Positions 8,428-17,615 of a DNA stretch of 64,000 bases are shown in pieces. Below the pieces are notes generated by a model. That model ran no database searches and had not been told where the DNA came from. It saw nothing but the letters and a program-made list of their open reading frames with translations. Position 1 is the stretch's first letter; each line of letters begins with the position of its first letter. Origin of the DNA: Alphaproteobacteria bacterium (lineage in GTDB: Bacteria; Pseudomonadota; Alphaproteobacteria; UBA8366; Aestuariispiraceae); the NCBI GenBank assembly GCA_024743195.1, contig JANSXE010000001.1, positions 186,001 to 250,000 on the forward strand, written 5' to 3'. A program made the translations under genes and the position numbers.

Positions 8428-9698
8428 GATCGCCCGAAGGCTTGCGCTTGCGCTTCAGGCAGTCCTCGCGTTCGGCTTTGAGCCGCTCGATCTTCTCCAC
8501 ATGGGCCTCGTAGTTCTGAACGTACGTGGCCAGAATCTCCTTCGCGCCAGCCAATCGGAACTCCGCATCATTGCGCCGCGTAACCGCTCCAAGGATATGC
8601 GACGGGGCCTCGACGGCGTGAACCGTCAAGCACGCGGTCACGAGGCCCGGATGACGAAGCGCCAAACACTCGCGCAACGCGCGGCCAACGCCCCCGGCCC
8701 CGGCCAGCGCAATCGCAAGATCTTTCTCCGCTTGTTCCATATCCGCTTGCGCCGCGTCGACCTGCGCCTGCGCTTGGTCGATGAGAGCCTGTTTCCCGGG
8801 CGTCTGGGCTTCCAGATTTTTGATGTACTGCAGGGATACGCATTCGGTCTCGTCCGTCGGCGGGTCTCCCTCCTTGGGCGGGTCTTCCTCCTCGGGCGGC
8901 TCCTCCTCTTCCGGCGGCTCCTCCTCGGGCGGTTCGTCGGGGGACGGGCGGGAGCCGTCGTCGGGCGGGGCTTGGCGCTCGGCGCGCAACAGGGACAGGG
9001 CCTGGAGGAGCGCCGGGCGGGCGGCCTCGGGGTCGGTGGTTCCGGCGTGGTCGCGGGCGAAGATCCGGCCGGTGACGGTGGAGAGCAGCGCGGCGATCTC
9101 GTCGCGCGCGAGGCGATCGCGCTCCTCGCGGGTCTCGACAAAGACGGCGAGCCGGTCGTCGAGCGTCTCGCTCGCCTCCGGCCGGTTCCGGGCGGTTCCG
9201 GGCGGCGAGGCGTTTGCGCCGACGCGCGATGTTGTCGAGCGCCCGGTCGGTCTCCCCGCCCGGCGCGGCCCAGCCGTCGACGGTCAGCCCGCGCCGGCGC
9301 TGGAAGCGGGAGAGCGCGTCGGCGGCGCGGGCCGGGGTGGTGACGCTCGCCGCGTCCTCCGGCTCGCCCGCCTCGCCGAGCGCACGGCCGATGCGGGAGA
9401 GATCCTCGATGGCGTTGCGGCGTTCGGGGTCAGGCTCGGCGTCGGGCTGGGGCGGGGCGTGGGATCGGGGCGCGGCGGCCGGCTTGAGGCCGTCCATGAG
9501 GATATCGGAGCCGCTGCGGCGGCGCGCCGTGGAGCGTTCCGTGCGGCGCTCAGGGCGGGATTCCTGGGGGACGGCGCCGACGGGGCCGCCCAGTTCGTTG
9601 GGCGAGCGGCGCTTGCGGGCGATGACCGTATCCGGGTCGTCGAACAGCGCGCTCGCGGGGCCGGAGAAAGGCTCCAGCAATCGCGGATTCAAGGCCAT
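8417..9698 (-). pseudogene. Frameshifted gene with a PG-binding-like motif and Pro/Glu linker
   Basis: From ATG 9698 the frame codes for an Arg/Pro-rich N-terminus, then RFQRRRGLTVDGWAAPGGET, which resembles peptidoglycan-binding_1 repeats, up to RRRKRLAARNRPE. There the frame breaks. A 10-bp tandem duplication at 9184-9203 shifts it; removing one copy restores one continuous frame of about 423 aa. The restored protein goes on through DDRLAVFVETREERDRLAR, a PPEEE-rich linker and a helical C-terminus (coiled-coil-like, ending KRKPSGDPSV) with stop at 8417. Unrepaired, translation from 9698 ends at 8568 with an Arg-rich, non-natural tail. Either this is a decayed gene, or slippage in the 10-bp repeat switches it. 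No ribosome-binding site is clear at 9698. The AT-rich island at 9771-9880 lies upstream. Confidence 0.7.
9184..9203. repeat. 10-bp tandem duplication that breaks the frame
   Basis: GGTTCCGGGC occurs twice in direct succession. Ten bases is not a multiple of three, so the duplication moves the minus-strand frame by one. The same pair is present at 5095-5114 in the 250-bp copy. Confidence 0.85.
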
Positions 9699-9770
9699 GG
9701 GGCGTCTACCGTTCGGACCCTGCGGCGCGGCGACGCCGGCGGGTCCGCCTTTCCTGTTGGTTCACCGGGC

Positions 9771-9880
9771 AAATAAGAATTTGTTCTCTTTAAAGAGACA
9801 CTTTGCGAACAAATTGTCAGTAAAAACATGTTATGTTTGTTTGTACTATGATTTATTCCCTATTTTTATGTCATGACATC
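9771..9880. other. AT-rich island (about 27% G+C) with palindromes
   Basis: About 30 of these 110 bases are G or C, against roughly 70% around it. It contains a perfect 14-bp palindrome TCTCTTTAAAGAGA (9785-9798) and an inverted repeat AATTTGTTC (9778-9786) / GAACAAATT (9807-9815). T-rich words TGTTATGTTTGTTTG follow. It lies between the divergent gene at 8417-9698 and the purB promoter. It may be a regulatory region for the minus-strand gene or the scar of a foreign insertion. The short open frames across it do not look coding. Confidence 0.6.
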
Positions 9881-9904
9881 GGGCAAATTGCCGCGAGGCC
9901 CGGA

Positions 9905-10050
9905 AAGGGCCGTCCGGGACGATGGGGCCGGACGCACGGCCGCCTTCATCCCGTCCGCAGCGGAGAGCCGGGAGCCAGGGCGGGTCGCACAGGCTTGGCG
10001 CCCGCCGCTCCTGGGTCCCGGCTCGGCCTTGCGGCCGTCCGGGACGACGA
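9905..10050. repeat. Dispersed intergenic palindromic repeat (GTCCCGGACGG type)
   Basis: The minus strand reads TCGTCCCGGACGGCCGCAAG, then GAGCCGGGACCCAGG, and later CCCTGGCTCCCGGCTC, so the two halves form an interrupted inverted repeat. GGCCGTCCGGGACGA occurs twice directly (9908-9922 and 10033-10047). This matches a class of mobile palindromic intergenic repeats common in alphaproteobacteria. No gene is seen between 9699 and 10175. Confidence 0.6.
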
Positions 10051-10099
10051 AGTAGCCCGACACGCCACGTCCCGACAGGACCGCCGACCCGCCCCCGCC

Positions 10100-10128
10100 T
10101 TGCCGGAGCGGCCGGCGCGCCCTAGAAA
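10100..10128 (+). promoter_or_regulatory. purB promoter candidate
   Basis: TTGCCG, a 17-bp spacer, then TAGAAA, 47 bases before the purB ATG. Confidence 0.5.
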
Positions 10129-10175
10129 GCGGGCGTCGTCCGCCGATCCATCCGTCTTCAGGGGAGAGCCCGCCC

Positions 10176-11492
10176 ATGATCCCGCGCTACAGCCGGCCGG
10201 AGATGGCCGCCATCTGGGAGCCGGCCAACAAGTTCCGCATCTGGTTCGAGATCGAGGCGCACGCCTGCGACGCGCTGGCCGAGCTGGGCGTGATCCCGAA
10301 GCAGGCCGCCGCCGCGGTCTGGGCCCAGGGCGACAAGCCCTATACGGCCGAGCGCATCGCCCGCATCGAGGCGATCGAGGCCGAGACCAAACACGACGTC
10401 ATCGCCTTCCTGACCGAGCTGGCCGAGCATGTGGGCGAGCCCGCGCGTTTCGTGCATCAGGGCATGACCTCCTCGGACGTGCTGGACACCTGCCTGAACG
10501 TGCAGCTGACCCAGGCCGCCGACCTGCTGCTGGCCGGTCTGGACCGGCTGCTGGCGGCGCTGAGGGCGCGGGCGGAGGAGCACAAACTCACCGCCTGCAT
10601 CGGGCGCAGCCACGCCATCCACGCCGAGCCGACCACCTTCGGGGTGAAGCTGGCCGGGCATTACGCCGCCTTCGCGCGCGGCCGGGCGCGGCTCGAAGCG
10701 GCGCGGGCGGAGATCGCGACCTGCGCGATCTCCGGCGCGGTCGGCACCTTCGCCAACATCGACCCTCGGGTTGAAGAACATGTGGCGGCGAAGCTGGGCC
10801 TCGCGCCCGAGCCGGTCTCGACCCAGGTGATCCCGCGCGACCGGCATGCGGCCTTCTTCGCGGCGCTCGCGGTCGTCGCCGGCTCGATCGAGAATCTCTC
10901 GGTCGAGATCCGCCATCTGCAGCGCACCGAACTGCGCGAGGCGGAGGAGTTCTTCTCCAAGGGCCAGAAGGGCTCCAGCGCCATGCCGCACAAGCGCAAT
11001 CCGGTGCTGACGGAGAATCTGACGGGGCTCGCCCGCATGGTGCGCGCCTATGCGCTGCCGGCCTTGGAGAATGTCGCGCTCTGGCACGAGCGGGACATCT
11101 CCCACAGCTCGGTCGAGCGGATGATCGGGCCGGATTCGACGGTGACGCTCGACTTCGCGCTCCATCGCCTCGCCGGCGTGGTGGAGAAGCTGGTGGTCTA
11201 TCCGGAGCGGATGCAGGCGACCCTCGACGCGCTGGGCGGCCTGCACAACTCGCAGCGCGTGCTGCTGGCCCTGACCCAGGCGGGCGTCAGCCGCGAGGAC
11301 GCCTACCGCCTGGTCCAGCGCAACGCGATGGAGAGCTGGTCGACGGGCCAGAGCTTTCAGGCGCTCCTCAAGGCCGATCCGGAGGTCGCCGGGCCGCTGG
11401 GCGACGAGGCAATCGACGGCCTGTTCGATATCGGCTACCACATGAAGCATGTGGAGACGATCTTCGCGCGGGTCTTCGGCGCGGCGGGCTGA
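10176..11492 (+). CDS. purB: Adenylosuccinate lyase
   Basis: A cytoplasmic homotetramer that splits SAICAR to AICAR and adenylosuccinate to AMP, both with release of fumarate. At 438 aa it has the usual length. The fumarase/aspartase superfamily signature GSSAMPHKRNP lies near residue 268. The active-site segments GMTSSDVLDT (near 95) and GRSHAIHAEPTTFG (near 148) are intact. The start at 10176 has GGGGAG about ten bases upstream and a promoter candidate at 10100. Other purine genes follow at 14601, 14863, 18057 and 24011, but purB is a separate transcription unit here. Confidence 0.97.
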   Translation: MIPRYSRPEMAAIWEPANKFRIWFEIEAHACDALAELGVIPKQAAAAVWAQGDKPYTAERIARIEAIEAETKHDVIAFLTELAEHVGEPARFVHQGMTSSDVLDTCLNVQLTQAADLLLAGLDRLLAALRARAEEHKLTACIGRSHAIHAEPTTFGVKLAGHYAAFARGRARLEAARAEIATCAISGAVGTFANIDPRVEEHVAAKLGLAPEPVSTQVIPRDRHAAFFAALAVVAGSIENLSVEIRHLQRTELREAEEFFSKGQKGSSAMPHKRNPVLTENLTGLARMVRAYALPALENVALWHERDISHSSVERMIGPDSTVTLDFALHRLAGVVEKLVVYPERMQATLDALGGLHNSQRVLLALTQAGVSREDAYRLVQRNAMESWSTGQSFQALLKADPEVAGPLGDEAIDGLFDIGYHMKHVETIFARVFGAAG

Positions 11493-11508
11493 GCCCCGCC
11501 GGAAGCGC

Positions 11509-13566
11509 TTGCACGCGCCGGTCCGGTCCGGGCTGGCGGCGGCGGGCCTGCTGGCCGCGCTGGCGGCCGCGCCCTCCCCCGCCCCGGCCCAGATCGAGGA
11601 GCTGTTCAACCCGCTGGACCTCGACCCGGTCACCCGGGAGGTGATGACCAACGCCTTCACGCAGCTTCGCTTCCTGGCGATTTCGCTGGAGGGGCCGGAC
11701 GAGACCGGCCAGGCGCTGAACGGCATCGTGCGCGCGCGCCTCGCCCGGGGCGAGCGCGCCGAGGCGCTGGACGAGGTCAGCCGCATCGAGGACGCGATCT
11801 GGGCCGGGAGGTCGCTGGTCGCCATCGCCGACTACGAGCGCACGGCCGGCGCGGCGGACAGCGCACGGACGCTGCTGCGCCGGGCCGGCGACGGCTTTGC
11901 GGATGGGGCGGCCGAGCCGCTGCGCGACGGCGGCGAGGCGCTGCGCCTCATCGCGGTGCGTCAGGCGGCGCTGGGCGACCTCGACGGCGCCATCGCCACC
12001 GCCCGGCGCATCCCCGACGCGCGCTTCCGCGTGCGCGCCCTGCAGGAGACGGCGAGCGCGTCGCTCGACGCCGGCGACGGCGACGCGGCCGCCCGCACGG
12101 CCGCGGCCCGCCTGCTGCTGGAGGCCTTCGCCCAGACGGGGGACATCGCGGAAGGGCCGAACGCCGCGCCGCACGGCGTGGCGCGCCTGATAATCGAGAT
12201 CGGGCGCGCCCAGATCCGCGCCGGCGACGCGCCGGCCGCACGGCGCAGCTTCGCGGACGCGCGCGCACGCATCGCCGCCGGCCCGGAGACCGGGCGCTTC
12301 GACGCCTTCGCCGAACTCGCCGCCGCGATGATCGAGGGCGAGGACGCCGAAGAGGCCATGCAGGTGGTCCGCCTCATCCCCGAAGGCGCGGAGCGGGCGG
12401 AGGCCATCGGCTCCGTCGCGCGGGCGCGCGGCGAATTCGGCGATCTGGACAGCGCGGTGCCGCTGTTCCGTCTCGCCATGGAGGAGACGCAGCGCGTCGA
12501 CGACAAGCCCGCGCAGCACGACGCGATCCATCATCTGATGGTGGAGATGGCGATCGTCGGGCGCCTCGCCGACGCCTTCACCCTGGCCGGGCGCATCGAC
12601 GACCGCCGCCGTCAGGCGCGGGCGCTGCTGGACATGGCCGAGGTGCTGATGGATCAGGGCAAGTACGAGGAGGCGCTGATCCTCACCGACTACATCCCCT
12701 TCATCGCGTTGCGGGCGCAAATCTTCGGCCCCGTCGCGATGGACCGCGGCATGAAGGGCGATCCGGAGGGGGCGAGCGCGCTTCTCAGCGAGGCGCTGGA
12801 GCCGACCGGCTTCGCGCCCGACCTCGCGCAGCTCGGCGAGGCGCTGCGCCGCGTCCTGCAGGCGCAGACCCGCGTCGGTCTGGCGGACGCCGACGACGCG
12901 GTCTTCGCCCGGGCGCGCGATTTGATCGACACCGTCCCGGGCGCCCTTGAGAAGGTCGAGCCGCTGGTCCAGATCGCCATCGCCGAGGCGCAACGCGGCC
13001 GCATCAGCGACGCCCAGAAGACGATCAGCGACGCCTATCGGACGGCCTGGGAGAACAAGGCGACGGCGGGCTTCGAGCGCGCGCTGGAGGATATCGCGCT
13101 GGCTCAGATCGCGGCGGGCGACGTGCTCTCCGCCTTCGACACCGCGGCCCGGATCCCCGTCCCGCCCGGCGCGCCGGAGGCCGCGCGCGCCCCTGACGGC
13201 AGCTTTCTGGAGCCCCGTTTCCGCGCGCTGACCCGCGTCGCCGCGGCCTCGGCGCGCCTGGGGGAGACCGATCTGGCGATCCGTGCGGCGCAACAGATGG
13301 ACTACGCCTCGGCGCGCGCAGCCGGCCTCGCCGCGGTCGCGGTCGCCATGGCCGCGCCGCAGTCGGACCTCTTGGAAATCGTCGGTCAGGCCGGACGCAC
13401 CGGCTTCGAGATCGACGCTCTCGCCGCGGCCGCGCCCCCGGGGCGCTTCGGGGAGGCGCCGGCGCTCGGCGACGCGCCGGCACTGGACGAGCAGGCCCCG
13501 GCGCTCGACGACCCGCAGCCGTCCGAGGGCGCCGGCGCGCCGCGCCCCCCGACGGCGACGCAATAG
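11509..13566 (+). CDS. Secreted helical-repeat protein, TPR/HEAT-like
   Basis: About 685 aa. I prefer the TTG at 11509 because it gives a clean signal peptide (MHAPVRSGLAAAGLLAALAA... ending near PAPAQ) with GGAAG just upstream. An ATG at 11449 would overlap purB by 44 bases and add a basic stretch. The mature protein is built of 30-40-residue helical units with repeated words such as AQ-A-GD, AI-TARRIPDARF-R and ALLDMAEV, like tetratricopeptide arrays. The C-terminus is low-complexity (Ala/Pro/Leu/Asp). It probably scaffolds other proteins in the periplasm. No catalytic motif is seen, and the start remains uncertain. Confidence 0.8.
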   Translation: MHAPVRSGLAAAGLLAALAAAPSPAPAQIEELFNPLDLDPVTREVMTNAFTQLRFLAISLEGPDETGQALNGIVRARLARGERAEALDEVSRIEDAIWAGRSLVAIADYERTAGAADSARTLLRRAGDGFADGAAEPLRDGGEALRLIAVRQAALGDLDGAIATARRIPDARFRVRALQETASASLDAGDGDAAARTAAARLLLEAFAQTGDIAEGPNAAPHGVARLIIEIGRAQIRAGDAPAARRSFADARARIAAGPETGRFDAFAELAAAMIEGEDAEEAMQVVRLIPEGAERAEAIGSVARARGEFGDLDSAVPLFRLAMEETQRVDDKPAQHDAIHHLMVEMAIVGRLADAFTLAGRIDDRRRQARALLDMAEVLMDQGKYEEALILTDYIPFIALRAQIFGPVAMDRGMKGDPEGASALLSEALEPTGFAPDLAQLGEALRRVLQAQTRVGLADADDAVFARARDLIDTVPGALEKVEPLVQIAIAEAQRGRISDAQKTISDAYRTAWENKATAGFERALEDIALAQIAAGDVLSAFDTAARIPVPPGAPEAARAPDGSFLEPRFRALTRVAAASARLGETDLAIRAAQQMDYASARAAGLAAVAVAMAAPQSDLLEIVGQAGRTGFEIDALAAAAPPGRFGEAPALGDAPALDEQAPALDDPQPSEGAGAPRPPTATQ

Positions 13567-13576
13567 GCGCCGCCGG

Positions 13577-14443
13577 TCAGTCCCGGGCGAAGGCTCCCGC
13601 ATCCTGCAGCAGGCGCCAGGCCGCAACGAGATGTTGCGCCGCATAGCGGTGGCCGCCGCCGTGCGTGCAGAAGGCCAGGACCGCGCCGCCGGGCGCGCGC
13701 CGCCGGCGGCAGGTCAGATCCTGGGCCCCCGGCGCCGGCTGTTCCGCCATCGGGTCCTCATAGCCGCCGTCGCGGCGGAAGCGGTCGAGCGCCGCGCGCA
13801 CGTCGCCCTGCCGCGCAGGGCCGATCGCCCGTCCTTCGATCGGCACGACGCGGTCCGACTTCCCGTGCAGGTGGACCAGCGGCGCCGGCGCGCCGGGGCA
13901 GCGGTCCGGGATCGGACGCCAGTAGGTTCCCGCAATTGGAATGAAGCCGGCCGCCAGATCGTCGCCGCGCGCGCAGGCCGCCTGCCAGACCAGCATGCCG
14001 CCGGCGGAAAAGCCGCCGAGCGCCATCCGCCGCGGATCCAGCCCGAACCGCGCCGCCGCATCCGCCATTACGGCCGCGATATAGGCGATCTCCGCTTCGG
14101 GCTCGGCGGCCGCGCCGCTTCGCAAGACGCCGGGCGCGCCCGGAAGCGACCAATCGTCGCCCCGCGCCTGCAGCGCGACCACGGCGACGCCCAAGGCGTC
14201 CGCCGCCGCCCGCAGCGCCCGCCCGCGCAGCGCGCCTGCGGCCGACCCCTTGTAGCCATGCGCATAGACCAGCGCGCCCCTTGGCCGATCCGGCGCCCAT
14301 GCGGCCGGCGCGGCGATGCGATAGACCCTGTCCCCGACGCGGCAGTCGCTCTCCGCCCCGCACGCCGACGCCTGGCCGGGCGCCACCGCCGGCGGCAGAA
14401 CGGCGGCCGATAAGGCGACGGCGAACAGCAGGCGTCGGATCAC
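13577..14443 (-). CDS. Secreted alpha/beta hydrolase, PHB-depolymerase/LpqC-like
   Basis: A 288-aa protein from a GTG start at 14443 with GGGGAGA upstream and a Sec signal peptide (about residues 1-27, cleavage near GQASA). The nucleophile elbow is GGFSAGGM (Ser about 146). An acid candidate lies in HGKSDRVVP, and the His in THGGGHRY. Conserved Cys pairs suggest disulfides. This layout matches the polyhydroxybutyrate depolymerase / esterase (LpqC) group, which acts on polyester or ester substrates outside the cytoplasm. The exact substrate cannot be read from sequence. It stands alone, divergent from purS and convergent with the gene ending at 13566. Confidence 0.83.
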   Translation of the reverse strand: MIRRLLFAVALSAAVLPPAVAPGQASACGAESDCRVGDRVYRIAAPAAWAPDRPRGALVYAHGYKGSAAGALRGRALRAAADALGVAVVALQARGDDWSLPGAPGVLRSGAAAEPEAEIAYIAAVMADAAARFGLDPRRMALGGFSAGGMLVWQAACARGDDLAAGFIPIAGTYWRPIPDRCPGAPAPLVHLHGKSDRVVPIEGRAIGPARQGDVRAALDRFRRDGGYEDPMAEQPAPGAQDLTCRRRRAPGGAVLAFCTHGGGHRYAAQHLVAAWRLLQDAGAFARD

Positions 14444-14502
14444 GCGCAGTCTCCCCTTGGTTCTCGACGCTAAGGGCTGGCGCGGCCCTCCGGCAAGCGT
14501 TG

Positions 14503-14531
14503 TTGTCGCGGCCCGGCGGCGCTGGTAAAAG
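14503..14531 (+). promoter_or_regulatory. purSQ promoter candidate
   Basis: TTGTCG, a 17-bp spacer, then TAAAAG, 69 bases before the purS ATG. Confidence 0.45.
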
Positions 14532-14600
14532 CGCGCGCATCGGGCGCGAATCGGCTACAGCCGGCGCAGCCTCCCCTGTCCGCAAGAGCGAGCCCCGCCG

Positions 14601-14843
14601 ATGAAAGCCAAAGTCTTCGTCACCCTGAAGCCCGGCGTCCTCGACCCCCAAGGCAAGGCGATCGAGCATGCGCTCGGCGGCCTCGGCTTCGAGGGCGTGG
14701 ACGAGGTCCGCCAGGGCAAGGTGATCGAGATCGACCTCGCCGAAGCCGACCGCGCCGCCGCCGAGGCGCAGGTCGACGCCATGTGCCGCAAGCTGCTCGC
14801 CAACACGGTGATCGAGAACTACGCCATCGAGATCGACGGCTGA
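14601..14843 (+). CDS. purS: Phosphoribosylformylglycinamidine synthase, PurS subunit
   Basis: An 80-aa protein starting [18 protein letters not shown], the typical PurS opening. PurS bridges the glutaminase PurQ and the small-type PurL in the FGAM synthase complex, which converts FGAR, glutamine and ATP to FGAM in the fourth step of purine synthesis. purQ follows 19 bases downstream and purL lies about 2.5 kb further, so all three subunits of the complex are coded in this window. Confidence 0.96.
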   Translation: MKAKVFVTLKPGVLDPQGKAIEHALGGLGFEGVDEVRQGKVIEIDLAEADRAAAEAQVDAMCRKLLANTVIENYAIEIDG

Positions 14844-14862
14844 GCCGGGGAGCGCGCCTGCG

Positions 14863-15558
14863 ATGAAATCCGCGATCATCCTCTTCCCCGGCACCAACCG
14901 CGAGAAGGACATGGCCGACGCGATCGAGCGCGCGTCGGGCCGCCGTCCCGACATCGTCTGGCACCGCGAGACCGATCTCGCCGGCTACGACCTGATCGTG
15001 GCGCCCGGCGGCTTCTCCTACGGCGACTATCTGCGCTGCGGGGCGATGGCCGGCAATTCGCCGATCATGCGCGCGGTCAAGCAGCAGGCGGAGCGCGGCG
15101 TCGCCGTCCTCGGCGTCTGCAACGGATTCCAGATCCTGACCGAGACCGGGCTGCTGCCCGGCGCGCTGCTGCGCAACGCCGGCCTGAAATTCATCTGCAA
15201 ATACGCGCATCTGAAGGCCGAGCGCTGCGCCGCGCCCTTCACCCAGCGCCTTGCGCCGGGCCAAGTGACGGAGGTCGCCGTCGCCCACAACGAGGGCAAC
15301 TACTTCGCCGACGCCGAGACGCTCGACCGGCTGGAGGGCGAGGGGCGCGTCGTCTTCCGATATTGCGACGCCGCCGGGACGGTGTCGGACGCGACGAACC
15401 TCAACGGCTCCCAGCGCAACATCGCCGGGATCGTGAATGCGCGCGGCAACGTGCTGGGCATGATGCCGCATCCGGAGGACGCCACCGACGCGGCGCTGGG
15501 CAAGACCGAGGGGCTGCCGCTGTTCGAGAGCGTCGCCGAAGCGCTCGCCCCGGCCTGA
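14863..15558 (+). CDS. purQ: Phosphoribosylformylglycinamidine synthase, PurQ glutaminase subunit
   Basis: A 231-aa class I glutamine amidotransferase. The nucleophile Cys (about 86) lies in [11 protein letters not shown], and the His and Glu of the triad lie near MPHPEDA (about 201). It passes ammonia from glutamine to PurL. It opens with [15 protein letters not shown], a usual PurQ N-terminus. It is co-transcribed with purS (19-base gap). Confidence 0.97.
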   Translation: MKSAIILFPGTNREKDMADAIERASGRRPDIVWHRETDLAGYDLIVAPGGFSYGDYLRCGAMAGNSPIMRAVKQQAERGVAVLGVCNGFQILTETGLLPGALLRNAGLKFICKYAHLKAERCAAPFTQRLAPGQVTEVAVAHNEGNYFADAETLDRLEGEGRVVFRYCDAAGTVSDATNLNGSQRNIAGIVNARGNVLGMMPHPEDATDAALGKTEGLPLFESVAEALAPA

Positions 15559-15605
15559 TCCGTCTTCACCTGCTTGCAGCAGCCCGCCGACCGGGAGGGA
15601 CCGCC

Positions 15606-16001
15606 ATGGCTTTCGGCCCGATCGCCAACGACGACGCCCAGCCGAACGTGTTCGGCGAGCCGATCCTGCCCTGCTCCACCGATCCGGTGACGGGCTTCTA
15701 CCGCGACGGCTGCTGCAACACGGGGCCTGAGGACGGCGGCTCCCACACGGTCTGCGCCGAGATGACGGAAGCCTTCCTGCGCTTCACCGCCGCGCGCGGC
15801 AACGACCTCTCCACCCCGCGGCCGGAGTTCGGATTCCCCGGCCTGAAACCCGGCGACCGCTGGTGCCTGTGCGCCGCGCGCTGGGAGGAGGCGCGTCTCG
15901 CCGGCGCCGCGCCGCGGGTGCATCTGCTCGCCACCCATCAGCGGGCGCTGGAGATCGTCGCTCTCGATGACCTGAAAGAGCATGCCGCCGATCTGAGCTG
16001 A
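15606..16001 (+). CDS. DUF2237 family protein
   Basis: A 131-aa soluble protein with the invariant DUF2237 words CSTDPVTGFYRDGCCNTGPE, GSHTVC and RPEFGFPGLKPGDRWCLC. The several conserved Cys and His residues suggest metal or redox chemistry, but no activity is established as far as I know. ATG 15606 has GGGAGG about 11 bases upstream. It follows purQ after 47 bases and may be read through from it. Confidence 0.92.
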   Translation: MAFGPIANDDAQPNVFGEPILPCSTDPVTGFYRDGCCNTGPEDGGSHTVCAEMTEAFLRFTAARGNDLSTPRPEFGFPGLKPGDRWCLCAARWEEARLAGAAPRVHLLATHQRALEIVALDDLKEHAADLS

Positions 16002-16044
16002 TCGGCGGCGCGCTGCCTTCCTGCATGGGCCTGTCAGGCGGGCG

Positions 16045-17532
16045 TCAGGCGCCGCCGGACCGGACGCTGTGGAGAAAGTCCCCCACCTCGCGGCGCAGAT
16101 CGTTGGCCCGCTCGCTGAGGGTGGTCGCCGCCTCCTTCAGGCTGTCGGAGGCCTGGCCCGCCTCACGAGCGCCTTCGCGAACCGTCTGCATCGAGCCCGC
16201 GGCGGCGTTCGCGCCCCGCTCCGAGCGGGAGACGTTGTTGGAAATCTCCTGCGTGGCCGCCGACTGCTCTTCGACCGCGGCCGAGATGCTGCCGGAGATC
16301 TCGTTGATCCGGCCGATGGTGCCCGCGATGGATTGCATGGCGTCCACCGCCTGACGGCTGCGCACCTGCATCGCCTGGATCTTGCCAGACGTCTCCTCGG
16401 TCGCCTTGCCGGTCTGTTCGGCCAGCGTCTTCACCTCATTGGCCACCACCGCGAAGCCCTTGCCGGCCTCGCCGGCGCGCGCCGCCTCGATGGTGGCGTT
16501 CAGCGCCAGGAGGTTGGTCTGCTCGGCGATTTCGTTGATCAGCTTCAGGACCGTTTCGATCTCGTCCGCCGCCTCGGCGACGCCCATCACGGTGGCGCCG
16601 GTCCTGTCGGATTCGTCGACCGCGGATTGCGCGACGGTGGAGCTGTCCTGCACCTGCGCGCTGATCTCGCGGATCGCGGCGGCGAGCTGCTCCGTGGCGC
16701 TGGCGACCGCGGTCATGCTGTCGGCCGCTTCGCTGACGCCGGTCGAGGCCTCGTCGGTCGATCGGCTGGTCGACGCCGTGGTCTCGGCCAGCGTGCGCGC
16801 GGTCTGCTCCAACTCGTCGACCGCCTGCGCCACGCCGTCGACGACGCCGCCGACGCTGGCTTCGAAGCGGTCGGCGAGTTCGTTCAACGCCTTGCGGCGC
16901 GCCGCCTCGGCCTCCTGGCGGGAGCGTTCGCGCGCCTCCGCCTCCTCGGCGATCCGGCGACGCTCCTCCTCTTCGCGCGCCGCCTGCGCCTCGCGGGCCG
17001 CCTGCGAGGCTTCATCCGAGCGCTGGGCGGCCTGGACGACGGTCGCCAGGAGCCAGATCAGAACGCCCGCCTCGAACAGGACGATCACCGCATGGAAGAC
17101 GACGCGGAAGAAGTCCGCCCCGTCCGGCCACACCGCCTCCGGAAGCAGGAAGTTCAGACCGAGGTGATGCACCGCCACCGTCGCGGTCGCGGCGACGATC
17201 GCCTTCCAGTCGATCGTCGCCGCCAGGATCGCAAGGCCGGCGAAGAAGTACATGTGCATGTCGATCTGCCAGGGGTGTCCCGTCAGGGCGTAGACCAGGG
17301 TCGCAATCAGCGCCATCAGGGTGACCGCGAGCATGATGCGCCCGTCCGTCGTCCCGCGCCGGATGAAGGACGCGCCCACGCCGACGCCGGCGATCACGGC
17401 GGCGATCACTGTCGGGGCGACGACCTCGACGCCCATCATCCAGGCGAAGGCCGCCGTCGCCGGGATGTGACACAACAGGAAAACTTGCAAGAATCGTTCG
17501 GCTTTCGCCTGCAACGCGCGAATATTTTCCAT
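16045..17532 (-). CDS. Methyl-accepting chemotaxis protein with multi-pass membrane sensor
   Basis: 495 aa from ATG 17532; the open frame upstream to 18087 crosses a separate gene. The N-terminal 190 residues form about six membrane segments without a periplasmic domain of any size. A charged coiled coil of about 60 residues follows ([20 protein letters not shown]). The cytoplasmic signalling domain has the hairpin tip [20 protein letters not shown] and [18 protein letters not shown], which bind CheA and CheW. With no ligand pocket outside the membrane, it probably senses membrane state, energy or an internal signal. The neighbour 84 bases upstream on the same strand is a small secreted protein. 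Confidence 0.93.
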   Translation of the reverse strand: MENIRALQAKAERFLQVFLLCHIPATAAFAWMMGVEVVAPTVIAAVIAGVGVGASFIRRGTTDGRIMLAVTLMALIATLVYALTGHPWQIDMHMYFFAGLAILAATIDWKAIVAATATVAVHHLGLNFLLPEAVWPDGADFFRVVFHAVIVLFEAGVLIWLLATVVQAAQRSDEASQAAREAQAAREEEERRRIAEEAEARERSRQEAEAARRKALNELADRFEASVGGVVDGVAQAVDELEQTARTLAETTASTSRSTDEASTGVSEAADSMTAVASATEQLAAAIREISAQVQDSSTVAQSAVDESDRTGATVMGVAEAADEIETVLKLINEIAEQTNLLALNATIEAARAGEAGKGFAVVANEVKTLAEQTGKATEETSGKIQAMQVRSRQAVDAMQSIAGTIGRINEISGSISAAVEEQSAATQEISNNVSRSERGANAAAGSMQTVREGAREAGQASDSLKEAATTLSERANDLRREVGDFLHSVRSGGA

Positions 17533-17615
17533 CGGTCGGAGTTCCTTCCCCAGTTCCGCAGCGGACGGCGTGCGGCGGTCCCAGTCCGCCCGCGCGCCCC
17601 CAGTTTCGCTCCCCG

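Noticed and set aside
9785-9798. A CtrA site around TTTAAA
   Set aside because: There is no TTAA-N7-TTAA pair with the right spacing.
9778-9815. An SOS (LexA) box in the AT-rich island
   Set aside because: Alphaproteobacterial LexA sites are GTTC-N7-GTTC. The best match here, on the minus strand (GTTC-N7-GTCT), has two mismatches.
9833-10774. A plus-strand frame starting in the AT-rich island and running into purB
   Set aside because: It crosses the palindromic repeat and is out of frame with purB; the residues are Arg/Gly/Ala-rich and not protein-like.
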